The position numbers and the translations under genes were made by a program. This document shows positions 1-8,344 of a stretch of 64,000 nt of DNA, piece after piece; position 1 is the first letter of the stretch, and each line of letters opens with the position of its first letter. The notes under the pieces were generated by a model. The model had not been told where the DNA came from, searched no databases, and saw nothing but the letters and a program-made list of their open reading frames with translations. This DNA is from a virus. The DNA lies in the IMG/VR virus record IMGVR_UViG_3300028840_008186, positions 28,222 to 92,221 of that record. One strand, given 5' to 3'.

Positions 1-164
1 CAAAATACCTTTTTATCGTTGGACAGCGGGTAGGACCATCCAAGTTCCATCATAGACTGGAGGGCTGCAAAATCCAGCCCTCCAGCATCTAATTCGGAAG
101 CCAAGGAACTAAGCGCCTTTTCAAGCAAAAGCGCATGATCCCTAGCTGTTGAAATAGTGGACAT
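1..164 (-). CDS. Hypothetical protein, 3' end beyond window
   Basis: The reading frame is open from an ATG at 164 to the window edge, giving 54 visible residues beginning MSTISTARDHALLLEKAL. The visible part looks helical and alternates hydrophobic and charged residues. It lies 12 bases downstream of the next structural gene on the same strand and is probably co-transcribed with the head genes. The SD is weak (GGGG about 7 nt upstream). It could be a head-tail connector or completion protein by position only; no family was recognised. Confidence 0.55.
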   Translation of the reverse strand, partial: MSTISTARDHALLLEKALSSLASELDAGGLDFAALQSMMELGWSYPLSNDKKVF

Positions 165-176
165 TACAGACCCCTA

Positions 177-446
177 TTACTTCTTTCGTCGGCGACTCGG
201 CTTGGGCTCTTCCGTTTCCGTGTCCAGCTCGCTCCCCTGATCGAGAGTCGTGGTATCTTTCGGGGGAGAAGTCGCTTTTTTGGGTTTGGGATCCGGCGAG
301 AGCACAGTGATCGTAGGCTTGCCCCGATCTATCTCATCATAGATCTTGGGGTGAAATTCCTTCTCCGCATCACTGTGAACTCCCGGATTCATATACACGC
401 CGCGTCCTAGTTTCAACCTTGCATTGACTCTAATTTCCATATCCAT
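177..446 (-). CDS. Small head-region protein with basic tail
   Basis: An 89-residue protein directly downstream of the major capsid gene, with an AAGGAGG SD. The N-terminal 50 residues are mixed polar. Residues 50-89 are rich in Pro, Lys, Thr and Glu and end in a basic RRRKK, so the tail is likely disordered. Position suggests a minor head or head-completion protein, but no family was recognised. Confidence 0.7.
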   Translation of the reverse strand: MDMEIRVNARLKLGRGVYMNPGVHSDAEKEFHPKIYDEIDRGKPTITVLSPDPKPKKATSPPKDTTTLDQGSELDTETEEPKPSRRRKK

Positions 447-469
447 TCCTCCTTGGACTGAACTATGGC

Positions 470-1702
470 TTATTCAGCCACGGTCATGGTGTAAATAGCG
501 TCCGGATGGTACAATACCGGAAGGCCCTTATTTTGGACTCGAGTCCAAATGCCTTCCGGATCCCATTCGTCCTTCGTATCGGCGTACATGCCCCAGTGGC
601 GCTCGTTGCCAAACGGAGATTCCATGAATTCAGCGATCTTCTCGCCTTCCATAGTATCCGCGAACATGACGAACTTGGTATCCGGGACGAACTTTTTCCG
701 CATCACTAACCGGTCCTGTGTAGCTACATAGGAACTGGATGTGGCGCTGGAAAGAGTAATGGTATTGGTAGAAAGCGCGATCGAACTAATCGTCACATCT
801 TCCCACGTAAACGGTTCGCTCATGTCATAGATGCGGGCGCTCTCACCGGCCTCGAAATCCGTTGCGTCTTCAACTACCACTGTGGCAGAAGTAGAACAAT
901 CAGAAGTCAGCCAGCTGGAGACTTCGTGCATCTCATCATACACATAGAGCGTACCAGCTCCCAAAAGCGTGCCGATAACCCGGGCCGGATCTCTGAACAT
1001 ATCGCCTTCGCCGAACGCGCTCTTTTTGAGCAGGTTCTGAAGATCGTCATTGAACAAGAGAGCCCGAAGAATCTGCGTATTGCAGATGAAATAGTTCGGG
1101 TCGGTTCCGGTATTGTCCCGGAAGGTCACCTTGGCATCAAAAATATCCGCAATCGGCGTGGCTGAAGAACCCGCACCGGAAGAGGCACGATCCCAAAGGT
1201 CAGTAGTTGTAAGGGTTTCTTGGTGGACGCTCGGTAGGCCGTAATCAACGGTGAATTTCACGCCGCCAATAGCCTGATAGGTAAACGACCCATCGAAAAG
1301 CATCTTGGCCAGCATCCATTCTCGTCTGCGATCACAGCGAACCTTCAACCGATTCAATTTCCGAGCCAATTGCCGCTCGGCTGTGTAATAGGTTGCCTCA
1401 GTCAAAGGCGCTCGAAGGTTATTGAGCATAACTTCGTCGATGAAGGTTTTCTCCTTCCAGTAGGCTGCTCGCGCAGAACCTTCGGAGTAAATTCCCTCAT
1501 CTCCCATCACTGGAGCCGGAGAACCGGGAGCGACAAACGGGGTCAGTCCCACAGTCCCCATCTCCAGGATCCATCTGATAGTGTCAGAAGCGTACTGCTG
1601 ACTCGGGAACAGGTTTGTAAAAAACAAGTTCCTAGCAGATGGCAATTTCTCAATTACCTTATTGAGAACTTCCAACTGTAGTGGTTCAGGAACTCCTTTC
1701 AT
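470..1702 (-). CDS. Major capsid protein, gpE-like
   Basis: A 410-residue structural protein that probably forms the icosahedral shell. The N-terminal region (LPSARNLFFTNLFPS, then a long basic helix region at about 105-135) and the C-terminal region resemble lambda gpE-type capsid proteins of the HK97 fold. Residues about 265-330 (TVVVEDATDFEAG, then STNTITLSS) look like an inserted beta-rich domain of the kind seen in exposed capsid insertions. It follows protease-scaffold and decoration genes, the usual order in gpE-type phages, and has a strong GGAGGT SD. Family assignment is from overall pattern and gene order, not from a database match. Confidence 0.8.
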   Translation of the reverse strand: MKGVPEPLQLEVLNKVIEKLPSARNLFFTNLFPSQQYASDTIRWILEMGTVGLTPFVAPGSPAPVMGDEGIYSEGSARAAYWKEKTFIDEVMLNNLRAPLTEATYYTAERQLARKLNRLKVRCDRRREWMLAKMLFDGSFTYQAIGGVKFTVDYGLPSVHQETLTTTDLWDRASSGAGSSATPIADIFDAKVTFRDNTGTDPNYFICNTQILRALLFNDDLQNLLKKSAFGEGDMFRDPARVIGTLLGAGTLYVYDEMHEVSSWLTSDCSTSATVVVEDATDFEAGESARIYDMSEPFTWEDVTISSIALSTNTITLSSATSSSYVATQDRLVMRKKFVPDTKFVMFADTMEGEKIAEFMESPFGNERHWGMYADTKDEWDPEGIWTRVQNKGLPVLYHPDAIYTMTVAE

Positions 1703-1741
1703 GTTTTTACCTCCTTAAAGTTGGTGTTCGATCTCCAACGA

Positions 1742-2509
1742 TTACGTCAAAATGTAGAATTGACCATCTTCCGTAAGGCCGAGATCGGTTTCAGCTTGTG
1801 TATCGCAGTTCACCAAAGAATCCGAATAAAGGATAGCATTGGAGATCACCACCGAGCCAAGCGCACCGCCCTGATCTTCAAAACCGGTGTCGATAGTCTG
1901 ATCCAAAATGAATTCCGCTTTGTTCTGTGCCTTGGCCAGTTCCTCACCCGAAGAATCGGTGGAGCTGCCGGCATCTTGGCGCAGAAAGATTCGGGCCTTA
2001 TTGCCCGGAGTAAAATTACCAGACACCGAAGCCCCTACGGTTAGCGTAGCCTGATAATCGTAAGTGGTCCGATCGATGGCCGTGATATAACAACTCTCAG
2101 GAGAGTCGCTATTATCCTCGAGGATACATTCATCCCCGACCTTAAACATCCAAGACCTCTCAAGATCCACATACACCGTGGTCCCGCCATTGGGATCTGC
2201 CAACACTGGACAGCAGCCCGGGGTGTCTGCGTGATCGATCGAGGACGGGTCCGAAGTGACCGGCATATAAGGAATAAGAACGCCCTGCGCCTCATCCCCA
2301 TTGGGATCGGCCTGGTTACGGATCTTAGCCATAACCTGCCCAGCTTCGAGAATGCCAAATCCGCCCCGAATCGTCTTGGGTAGGATCAAAGCAATATCTC
2401 GCTGAGAATAGAACAAGCGCTTCTCGGTATACCGAGTAGTGCCTGTTAGCGACTGCTGAGGAATGGCCCCAGACAGCCCTGCAGTAGTTTTATTCGGTCC
2501 AACTGGCAT
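1742..2509 (-). CDS. Putative head decoration protein
   Basis: A 255-residue beta- and Gly/Ser/Asp-rich protein between the scaffold-protease and capsid genes, the position of lambda gpD-type capsid-stabilising proteins. Residues about 110-175 (VYVDLERSWMFKVGDECIL, then a run of short strands) resemble the inserted beta domain of the neighbouring capsid protein. It has a GGAGGT SD. Its role would be to cement the expanded capsid from outside. The assignment rests on order and composition; a minor capsid protein is the alternative. Confidence 0.55.
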   Translation of the reverse strand: MPVGPNKTTAGLSGAIPQQSLTGTTRYTEKRLFYSQRDIALILPKTIRGGFGILEAGQVMAKIRNQADPNGDEAQGVLIPYMPVTSDPSSIDHADTPGCCPVLADPNGGTTVYVDLERSWMFKVGDECILEDNSDSPESCYITAIDRTTYDYQATLTVGASVSGNFTPGNKARIFLRQDAGSSTDSSGEELAKAQNKAEFILDQTIDTGFEDQGGALGSVVISNAILYSDSLVNCDTQAETDLGLTEDGQFYILT

Positions 2510-2541
2510 GATATACCTCCGTTAGTTAAATGTTTCTCGGA

Positions 2542-3075
2542 TTAGCTCTGGTCTTTGTTATCGCCGGTGACGTAACCGACCATACGATCCGAAAGTTTCT
2601 CTGCCTTACTTTCCTTGTCGCCGGAGTTGCCCTCGCCAGTGCTCATACCTTGAACCGGCTGACCCTTGAAAGTATCAGCCAAGTCAGTTTCCCAGCTCTT
2701 GATCTCATTCTTAACGGCTTCCCTGAACTTTTCCTCATTCAGAGCGCCTTCCTCGACGAAATCATCGTGCCGGACCTGAGCTTTCACCCTCTTGTAAAGA
2801 CGGGATGGGATATAGCTATCATTCAACGCCTCATCAAAAAGAGACGAGGCATGAGCAGCCAAATCCTTCTCGGTACGGATGGCTTCAGACTTCTCCAGTT
2901 TTGCGATGCGGTCTGCATTCGCCTTGTCGGACTCGGAAAGTTGCTCATTGGCTTCTTGCAAAACAGCCAATTTCCGATCCTTGTCGGCCAGCTCAGTCTG
3001 CACCGCAGCTTTGGCACCCTCTTCAAGCTGGGCGACCAACTCTGGATACTTCTCTCTGAGTTCATCAATTGTCAT
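2542..3075 (-). CDS. Nested in-frame scaffold protein (internal start)
   Basis: Within the protease-scaffold gene, codon 280 is an ATG preceded by AAGGAGGT five bases upstream, as strong as any SD in the window. Initiation here would yield a 177-residue protein that is only the coiled-coil scaffold, separate from the protease. Lambda Nu3, nested in C, and other phages use this arrangement to make scaffold in excess of protease. Seen directly: the ATG and the SD. Inferred: use in vivo. Confidence 0.6.
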   Translation of the reverse strand: MTIDELREKYPELVAQLEEGAKAAVQTELADKDRKLAVLQEANEQLSESDKANADRIAKLEKSEAIRTEKDLAAHASSLFDEALNDSYIPSRLYKRVKAQVRHDDFVEEGALNEEKFREAVKNEIKSWETDLADTFKGQPVQGMSTGEGNSGDKESKAEKLSDRMVGYVTGDNKDQS

Positions 3076-3912
3076 TTCCTTACCTCCTTGACCAGTGTTG
3101 TCATCTCCCTCAGATGATCCTTCATTCAATTCCACATTGGATTGTGATGCATTACTTTTATCATAATGCTTCAGAATTTCAAGGTCAAGCTCTTTCTCCT
3201 CGGTATCATTGAAAACCGAGACGCTGGTATGTTTATCAGCTCCGAAAGTACAGACTGAAGCTTCCCTTACTAAGCCTTTTCTGAAGATAGTAGCGGGGCC
3301 TTTCATCTTGAATCCGTTCACTTCCCCTTTTTCACCTTCGCCAATCTCTTCAATTACAGTGGGACGAACTGAAATGGAAGCCTCGTATGGAAATCCGTCT
3401 TTTGCATTCTGGTAGAATTCCTCCGCGTCTTTGTTAGTGAGAAGTTCAATGTCCTCCACTTCAATCGCGTTGTTCTCTACATTGGGCTTAATCTTGGAGA
3501 AGCCTATCTTGCGTTCTCCAAGATGCTCTTCCAAAATCGGGAAAGACCCTTTGTTGAATTCCATACCAGCTACATCGATAGCCAAGTCACCCCACATCCA
3601 ATGCCCTTTAATAGGCTTGCCGCTATAAGCAACCATAGAGAATTTCTTTTTGTCATCCTCGGTCGCTTCTGAAAAAGTAAACTGCCCCGGCTCTTTAAAA
3701 AAAAGAGCATTCCTGGGGATCTTGCGCGTCTCCTTCATACGCCCCTCCGTGAATTTTGAGTTAGCAACCCTTATTGCTTTTCCTTCACAATCCTTGCCGC
3801 CTTCCTTCTTACACTTCCTCAAAACCTCATTAGCGATCTTCGCCCATTTCTTGGCTTGCTCTTTGGAGAGCCCCTTCTTATGCTTTTTCGCATCTTCAGC
3901 TTTCCAGGGCAT
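2542..3912 (-). CDS. Prohead protease fused to scaffold
   Basis: A 456-residue head maturation protein. Residues 1-55 form a basic Lys/Trp-rich helical extension. Residues about 85-235 form an S78-type (HK97-like) protease: His130 in EEHLGER and Ser179 in YEASISVR are likely catalytic, and their spacing of 49 residues equals that of HK97 protease. From about 280 to the end it is Glu/Lys-rich coiled coil typical of an internal scaffold, expected to be cleaved out during maturation. Its ATG overlaps the portal stop (TAATG), implying translational coupling. An internal start at Met280 could make scaffold alone (see 2542-3075). Confidence 0.85.
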   Translation of the reverse strand: MPWKAEDAKKHKKGLSKEQAKKWAKIANEVLRKCKKEGGKDCEGKAIRVANSKFTEGRMKETRKIPRNALFFKEPGQFTFSEATEDDKKKFSMVAYSGKPIKGHWMWGDLAIDVAGMEFNKGSFPILEEHLGERKIGFSKIKPNVENNAIEVEDIELLTNKDAEEFYQNAKDGFPYEASISVRPTVIEEIGEGEKGEVNGFKMKGPATIFRKGLVREASVCTFGADKHTSVSVFNDTEEKELDLEILKHYDKSNASQSNVELNEGSSEGDDNTGQGGKEMTIDELREKYPELVAQLEEGAKAAVQTELADKDRKLAVLQEANEQLSESDKANADRIAKLEKSEAIRTEKDLAAHASSLFDEALNDSYIPSRLYKRVKAQVRHDDFVEEGALNEEKFREAVKNEIKSWETDLADTFKGQPVQGMSTGEGNSGDKESKAEKLSDRMVGYVTGDNKDQS

Positions 3913-5564
3913 TATTCAGACTCCGACTTGGGCGCTTTCTTTTCTTCACCCTTATTCTGCTCTTCGATCTCCTGCGCCTTTTCTTGATCAAGAGTCATCT
4001 TATCTTTGGGGTAGAGGTACTGCTCTAAAGCATGAAGCTTCCTTAAGCTTGGGTAATTATGAAAGCCCAAGCGCTCCGCTACCGCCTCCCTGGGAATTCC
4101 CAGAGTATCTACCAAGGAACCATGCTTAACCCCTAACATTGCCTTCGCGTGGGACTCAATGTCTTCTAATCTGGAAACCGGGAGCGATACGGATACCAAT
4201 TTATAAGCTGGTTTTTGAACCTTCTTAATAACAGGTTTAAGACCATCTTCCCCTTCCGGATCGCCTTCATATCCAATTACGTCATCAACTCTACGATTTT
4301 CCTTGAAGTTAGTTGCAGCTGATTTCAATTTCAGAATCGGACGCCAAAAGTTGTATCTCAGAAAGGTCTTGAAGTACGACAATTCATCATTGATTCGATC
4401 GCCCTGCGGTCCTTGAGCAGCCTTAACTGAAGCGTAGGTACTCTTATAATCTCCTAGCATCATATCCTGGGGCTTGTTCAGGCCGGAGGAAACCATCTGC
4501 ATAATATCGGTATCCTGATCGGAGATCGATGGTAAGCTAGGATTCTGAACCTCTAGCTTCATACCAGGAGGAAGTACTAAAGTGCCCCCAGGTTCCTTGG
4601 GCTGCAGAATACCGGTGGAACTTCGTTGGTCCTCTGTCAAAGCCAGCCAGGAACGGAACGCCCGAACGTCCTCCATTGTGATAACCCATAGATAGGCACC
4701 GCTCGATTTCTTGTGATCAATCTCGTATTTCTTCAACTCCTCATAATAGTTCAGCCATTCAATGGTAGTCCGAATATGAGAGACGTTTCGACGGGTTAGC
4801 ATGCTGCGGTCCCACCGCACTATAAACCGATAGTACCCGCCAATCTTTTCCAACTTCTTATTATTGGACTTGCTTTTCTTGAGCTTGTCGGATTTATATG
4901 CTGAGTGTTGTTTGACTGCGTTTTCCAGTTCCGGAAAGTACGCAATGTTTATAGAGGGAACCAAAAGCTTTTCCGAACTCAACAACTTATCCGTCTTCTC
5001 AAATTGCACATTGTAAAACAACGGCAGGGTTTGTTTTACCGGATGGAAAATAATACCGGAGCCCTTGTCCGCTCCTACCAACGAATCCGGTGATATGAAA
5101 TCGACTTCTACAAACCCATCGTTGTGAATCGTGAGCATCAAGAAGAGTTCCCCTTCTATCTCTGCCCTGCCCACGAACTTGGGAAAGTTCTCACACAAAG
5201 CATTCCTGGGATCTTCCATCGTCTCATCAATGGCTTCTTGTATATCCGGGACTTCTGAATAGAAACCAAACCCCCAACCAGCCATCCGGCCCATAATATC
5301 CCGGACGTGAGAACCGATCTGTGGATTCTTCTCGAACTTGTTCCAACATTGCTTGCGGAGGTTCCGGAGATCGTACTCCCCTTCATTGTAAGAGGTGGAA
5401 ACAGGGAATCCATCGGAGTCGGTCTTTTTCACTGTTGCAGAAGCATGACTGAATAACGGGAATGAAAACTGAATCTGCCGGAGGGTATCATCCGGCAGCT
5501 TCATAAGACTATGCGCTACATCATCATTCCCCAAAGCAGCTAAAGGGTATTTAGTGCGAGGCAT
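3912..5564 (-). CDS. Portal protein
   Basis: A 550-residue protein between the large terminase and prohead protease genes, the expected portal location. It has the long alpha/beta architecture of portals, with a lysine-rich linker (about 225-245), a PQDMMLGDYKSTYAS segment near 400 typical of the portal core, and a charged C-terminal tail rich in Glu and Lys. It would form the dodecameric ring through which DNA is packaged. Its start overlaps the terminase 3' end by 14 bases and its stop overlaps the protease start. Confidence 0.85.
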   Translation of the reverse strand: MPRTKYPLAALGNDDVAHSLMKLPDDTLRQIQFSFPLFSHASATVKKTDSDGFPVSTSYNEGEYDLRNLRKQCWNKFEKNPQIGSHVRDIMGRMAGWGFGFYSEVPDIQEAIDETMEDPRNALCENFPKFVGRAEIEGELFLMLTIHNDGFVEVDFISPDSLVGADKGSGIIFHPVKQTLPLFYNVQFEKTDKLLSSEKLLVPSINIAYFPELENAVKQHSAYKSDKLKKSKSNNKKLEKIGGYYRFIVRWDRSMLTRRNVSHIRTTIEWLNYYEELKKYEIDHKKSSGAYLWVITMEDVRAFRSWLALTEDQRSSTGILQPKEPGGTLVLPPGMKLEVQNPSLPSISDQDTDIMQMVSSGLNKPQDMMLGDYKSTYASVKAAQGPQGDRINDELSYFKTFLRYNFWRPILKLKSAATNFKENRRVDDVIGYEGDPEGEDGLKPVIKKVQKPAYKLVSVSLPVSRLEDIESHAKAMLGVKHGSLVDTLGIPREAVAERLGFHNYPSLRKLHALEQYLYPKDKMTLDQEKAQEIEEQNKGEEKKAPKSESE

Positions 5565-7443
5565 GGTTTACTCCGTATTTCCCGTGAAGGTTACGTTTGT
5601 TGGAGAAGAAGGTCCCAAAATCAGCGGAACCTTTCCTTTCCCGGAAATGCCCAACTCCAAGGTTCCGTCCTCCATATATACACCACCCCAATGAAAACAC
5701 GGAGTCATCCTGAACTCCGTCCTTTTCGTCCTTCTCTGGGGTGCCATACCATTTCTTTTGGGAATCATAATCGAATATCTTCAGCTCCTCGTCCAATATG
5801 TCTTCGTTCTTGGAGCCGGGAACGCCTACTAAAGGTGCCTTAAATCGCCCCTCTGCAGAGACGACATAGAGTTCGGTGAAGCACTTTTTCTGCTTCTCAT
5901 AACTTGGGAACGTCGCCTCGAATTCAATTTCAAGCTCCTCGCACCAGGGAGCGAGGTCCCAGCATCCCCATCGCTCGGCGCAGAGCGTATCGATTCCATC
6001 GAATTCCGCGTAGGCATCCCGAAGGACAGATTTGATGCCTTCGAGCGTCGATCCCTCGACGTGATCGAGCGCAAGGAGGAAGTAGATGTAGTTGGGTACA
6101 TTCTTTTCATGATCGTAGATAACTCCTTTGTTCTTGCTGTCTCTCAGTCCCTTAGCGACTACTGTGACGATCGTCCGCGCCATTCCTTCGGCAGCCATCG
6201 GATCTGCGCGGTCAATCCCCGCAAGTATCGCCCAGTCCGTATTGTAGATTTTACTGAGCTTTACCAAATCCTCGTTTTCGGCCATCATAGGGATGCCGTT
6301 ACGTTGGAGATGGTAAACCTCATCTACAGGAACCAGTCTTTTCTCTATTGTATTGATCTGTTCCAAGAAAGTCAATCTGTTTTTGTTTTTAGTACGCCGA
6401 CTTCGCCTTTTTGCTTGTTTATTATAGGTTCCGGAACGCTGTCTTTCCTTATTTAAAAGCGTTTGCCTCTCTTCGCAGACCTCTCTTACCAATAGCGGAT
6501 CGCACCCTATCTTCCCATCAATCCCTATATAGCGGAGCGAATCTACAATGGGTTCCGGGAACAGCTTGCCCGCAGCTGCATCCCATGTGTTCTTGAAGTA
6601 CTGATTGTATTCTGGAGTTGGAAACCGGTAGGAGTACGACTTCAATTGCTCTTGGGTCATCAACGGATGCCAAAAATCAGTAAAGTGGGCCTCTGGGGAA
6701 TTCCGATAATTGAAATACAGCGTTCTATCAGACCCTGCCAAGTGAGCTTTGTACAGCTGGTACAGAATGTGGTCCTTCTTAGACACGGTCGAGTCAATAA
6801 CTCCCAATGCATTGGGAATGTTCCGCGTCGATCCGTCCAGCTGTACAAAGAACTTGGGATTCGTCATGTCAAAGATTTCTGAAAAAGAGTACCCGGTAAT
6901 GTTGGACACAATACCAGAAAACGAGGAGATAGCGCGGATGGTAGAAATGATACCGTTGTCCTCCGCGCTTCTGAGATTGACTTGCTTCTCCTGAATATTC
7001 TTGTGCCCTATCACCTGGAGTAGCTCCGGGGAATTCCGGATTGTATCGGTTATAATATCATAGTGGACAAACTTTACCTGGTCGCGGGAGTTGGCCCCGA
7101 GAACGATCTGCTGGTTGGGGAAGCAAAAGAACTTCCACATCTGTATCAGACATACTAGAAAAGACTTGCCCTCGCCCCGCATCCAGCACAAAACGATAAG
7201 CCGGTGCTTGAACTTACCATTGCGCATCTCCAGGGCCTCATGCAGTATATCTTTCTCAGCTTGCCAGAACTCCGCCCAACTCCTCCCGGTGTCCGGATCC
7301 TTCTCCGTAGGCAGATCCCCCATCAACCGCCATTCTGAGTGGTGGGTCCCGGGAATGGGGATCTTAACGCGGACGTTTTCCTCCGCCCATAACGTCATGC
7401 CCTCGCCGCCGTTTTGGTACTGATCTAATTTGCCAAAGTCCAT
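5551..7443 (-). CDS. terL: Terminase large subunit
   Basis: A 630-residue packaging ATPase-nuclease. The Walker A is CWMRGEGKSF (about 86-95), with Walker B-like hydrophobic-acidic SFSEIFDM and the coupling region after it. The RNase H-fold nuclease is marked by AGIDRADP (first acidic residue) and DTLCAERWGCWD. A Lys/Arg-rich insertion (about 335-350, with KQAKRRSRRTKNK) sits between the two domains. It has a GGAG SD before ATG at 7443, directly followed by the portal gene. The small subunit was not recognised with certainty; candidates are the proteins at 7457-9010. Confidence 0.88.
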   Translation of the reverse strand: MDFGKLDQYQNGGEGMTLWAEENVRVKIPIPGTHHSEWRLMGDLPTEKDPDTGRSWAEFWQAEKDILHEALEMRNGKFKHRLIVLCWMRGEGKSFLVCLIQMWKFFCFPNQQIVLGANSRDQVKFVHYDIITDTIRNSPELLQVIGHKNIQEKQVNLRSAEDNGIISTIRAISSFSGIVSNITGYSFSEIFDMTNPKFFVQLDGSTRNIPNALGVIDSTVSKKDHILYQLYKAHLAGSDRTLYFNYRNSPEAHFTDFWHPLMTQEQLKSYSYRFPTPEYNQYFKNTWDAAAGKLFPEPIVDSLRYIGIDGKIGCDPLLVREVCEERQTLLNKERQRSGTYNKQAKRRSRRTKNKNRLTFLEQINTIEKRLVPVDEVYHLQRNGIPMMAENEDLVKLSKIYNTDWAILAGIDRADPMAAEGMARTIVTVVAKGLRDSKNKGVIYDHEKNVPNYIYFLLALDHVEGSTLEGIKSVLRDAYAEFDGIDTLCAERWGCWDLAPWCEELEIEFEATFPSYEKQKKCFTELYVVSAEGRFKAPLVGVPGSKNEDILDEELKIFDYDSQKKWYGTPEKDEKDGVQDDSVFSLGWCIYGGRNLGVGHFRERKGSADFGTFFSNKRNLHGKYGVNHASH

Positions 7444-7456
7444 ATCAGTGCTCCAT

Positions 7457-7816
7457 CTATATTGTAGTAGAATCGCAGTTGTAGTAGTAGTAGGCAGATG
7501 GATTCGAATAGGGGTAGGCGCAAGTCCGCCACCGCATCCGCATCCTCACAACAGGCTGGGGCCGTTGAATAATCTTCATCTTTTTAACCTCACCCCAAAC
7601 TGCATTGATCTCCTTCGCCTTCTCAGGATCTCCCCCGTGATCAGGGTGGTGGCGTGTGATTGCTTTCTTGTACGCCGCTTTGAGGATCCTTTTGAGTTCT
7701 TCCAAGGTCTGCACCGCCTCTGCGTAACCCATTCCAGAGCGAATAGGCGGCAGGGAAGCTGGATCGCACTCTAAAATACCACATACATCCATCATAGTAT
7801 ACTGCTTATTTTGCAT
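7457..7816 (-). CDS. J-domain protein
   Basis: A 119-residue protein. The start was chosen at the ATG at 7816, which has GGGAGGAG upstream and overlaps the previous stop (TAATG). An upstream in-frame ATG lacks this. Residues about 40-80 form a J domain: a helix with EELKRILKAAYKK, the diagnostic HPD in RHHPDHGGD, then an EINAVWGEVK helix. J domains stimulate Hsp70 (DnaK) ATPase. The C-terminal tail is short and Tyr-rich. It lies just upstream of terL, so it may recruit host DnaK to packaging or head assembly; that role is inferred. Confidence 0.8.
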   Translation of the reverse strand: MQNKQYTMMDVCGILECDPASLPPIRSGMGYAEAVQTLEELKRILKAAYKKAITRHHPDHGGDPEKAKEINAVWGEVKKMKIIQRPQPVVRMRMRWRTCAYPYSNPSAYYYYNCDSTTI

Positions 7817-8043
7817 TACTCCTCCCTGGTTGCAGCCCAATCCCATGCCCCCTTCTCTGTAAGTGAAGGGGGTCCCAGGTATCTACACCGGGGGCACCGC
7901 GCCCGGTATTCTGGATTTCCCAGATTCTTACGCGAGCGGCACTCCAATCTTTGCCCGCAGTGCGGACATAGTACCAATCTCTCCGAAGTCGAGTGGTCCT
8001 CCGACTTCCTTTCTTTCAATGTCTTCGGCTTCATACCGGACAT
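7816..8043 (-). CDS. Zinc-ribbon protein overlapping the cupin gene
   Basis: A 75-residue protein with CPHCGQ near residue 26 and CPRC near residue 50, a two-knuckle zinc ribbon. The start ATG at 8043 has GAGGTG five bases upstream. It overlaps the 3' end of the upstream cupin gene by 116 bases in another frame, and the first CxxC lies inside the overlap. The stop overlaps the J-domain start. The function is unknown; zinc ribbons of this size often bind nucleic acid or protein partners. Confidence 0.65.
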   Translation of the reverse strand: MSGMKPKTLKERKSEDHSTSERLVLCPHCGQRLECRSRKNLGNPEYRARCPRCRYLGPPSLTEKGAWDWAATREE

Positions 8044-8341
8044 ACATCACCTCAATTATCAATGCATTGTTCGTGCGGGTCTGAAACTCATGCCATTCCC
8101 CTGGTTTGGTCTGGAACACCTGCCCGCGCCTTACCGTGGTAATCCCATCCTCCGTCTTTATGAACAGTTCACCTTCCAAGACATAAAACAAGTTGTACTT
8201 GGCCTGGTGCCGATGCCACGAACACCTTTGCATAGGCTCAAGCCGCAGAACTGAAACCTCACACAAATCGTTGCAAAAGATATTCTCCTTCTCACCCCAT
8301 GTCTTGCGTGTTCTTTCCATAAGACTGCATCTCCTTTCCAA
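7928..8341 (-). CDS. Cupin-domain protein
   Basis: A 137-residue single-domain cupin. Motif 1 is seen as SWHRHQAKYNLFYVLEGEL (metal-binding His, His and Glu). Motif 2 is in PGEWHEFQTRTNNALIIEV. It resembles the sugar-isomerase-type cupins (phosphomannose isomerase or lyxose isomerase-like). Its role in a phage head operon is unclear; it might act in sugar-nucleotide metabolism or be a small structural protein. It overlaps the zinc-ribbon gene by 116 bases. Confidence 0.75.
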   Translation of the reverse strand: MERRCSLMERTRKTWGEKENIFCNDLCEVSVLRLEPMQRCSWHRHQAKYNLFYVLEGELFIKTEDGITTVRRGQVFQTKPGEWHEFQTRTNNALIIEVMYVRYEAEDIERKEVGGPLDFGEIGTMSALRAKIGVPLA

Positions 8342-8344
8342 TTT

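Noticed and set aside
2530-3117. 195-codon plus-strand frame
   Set aside because: Antisense shadow of the scaffold coding region; no SD.
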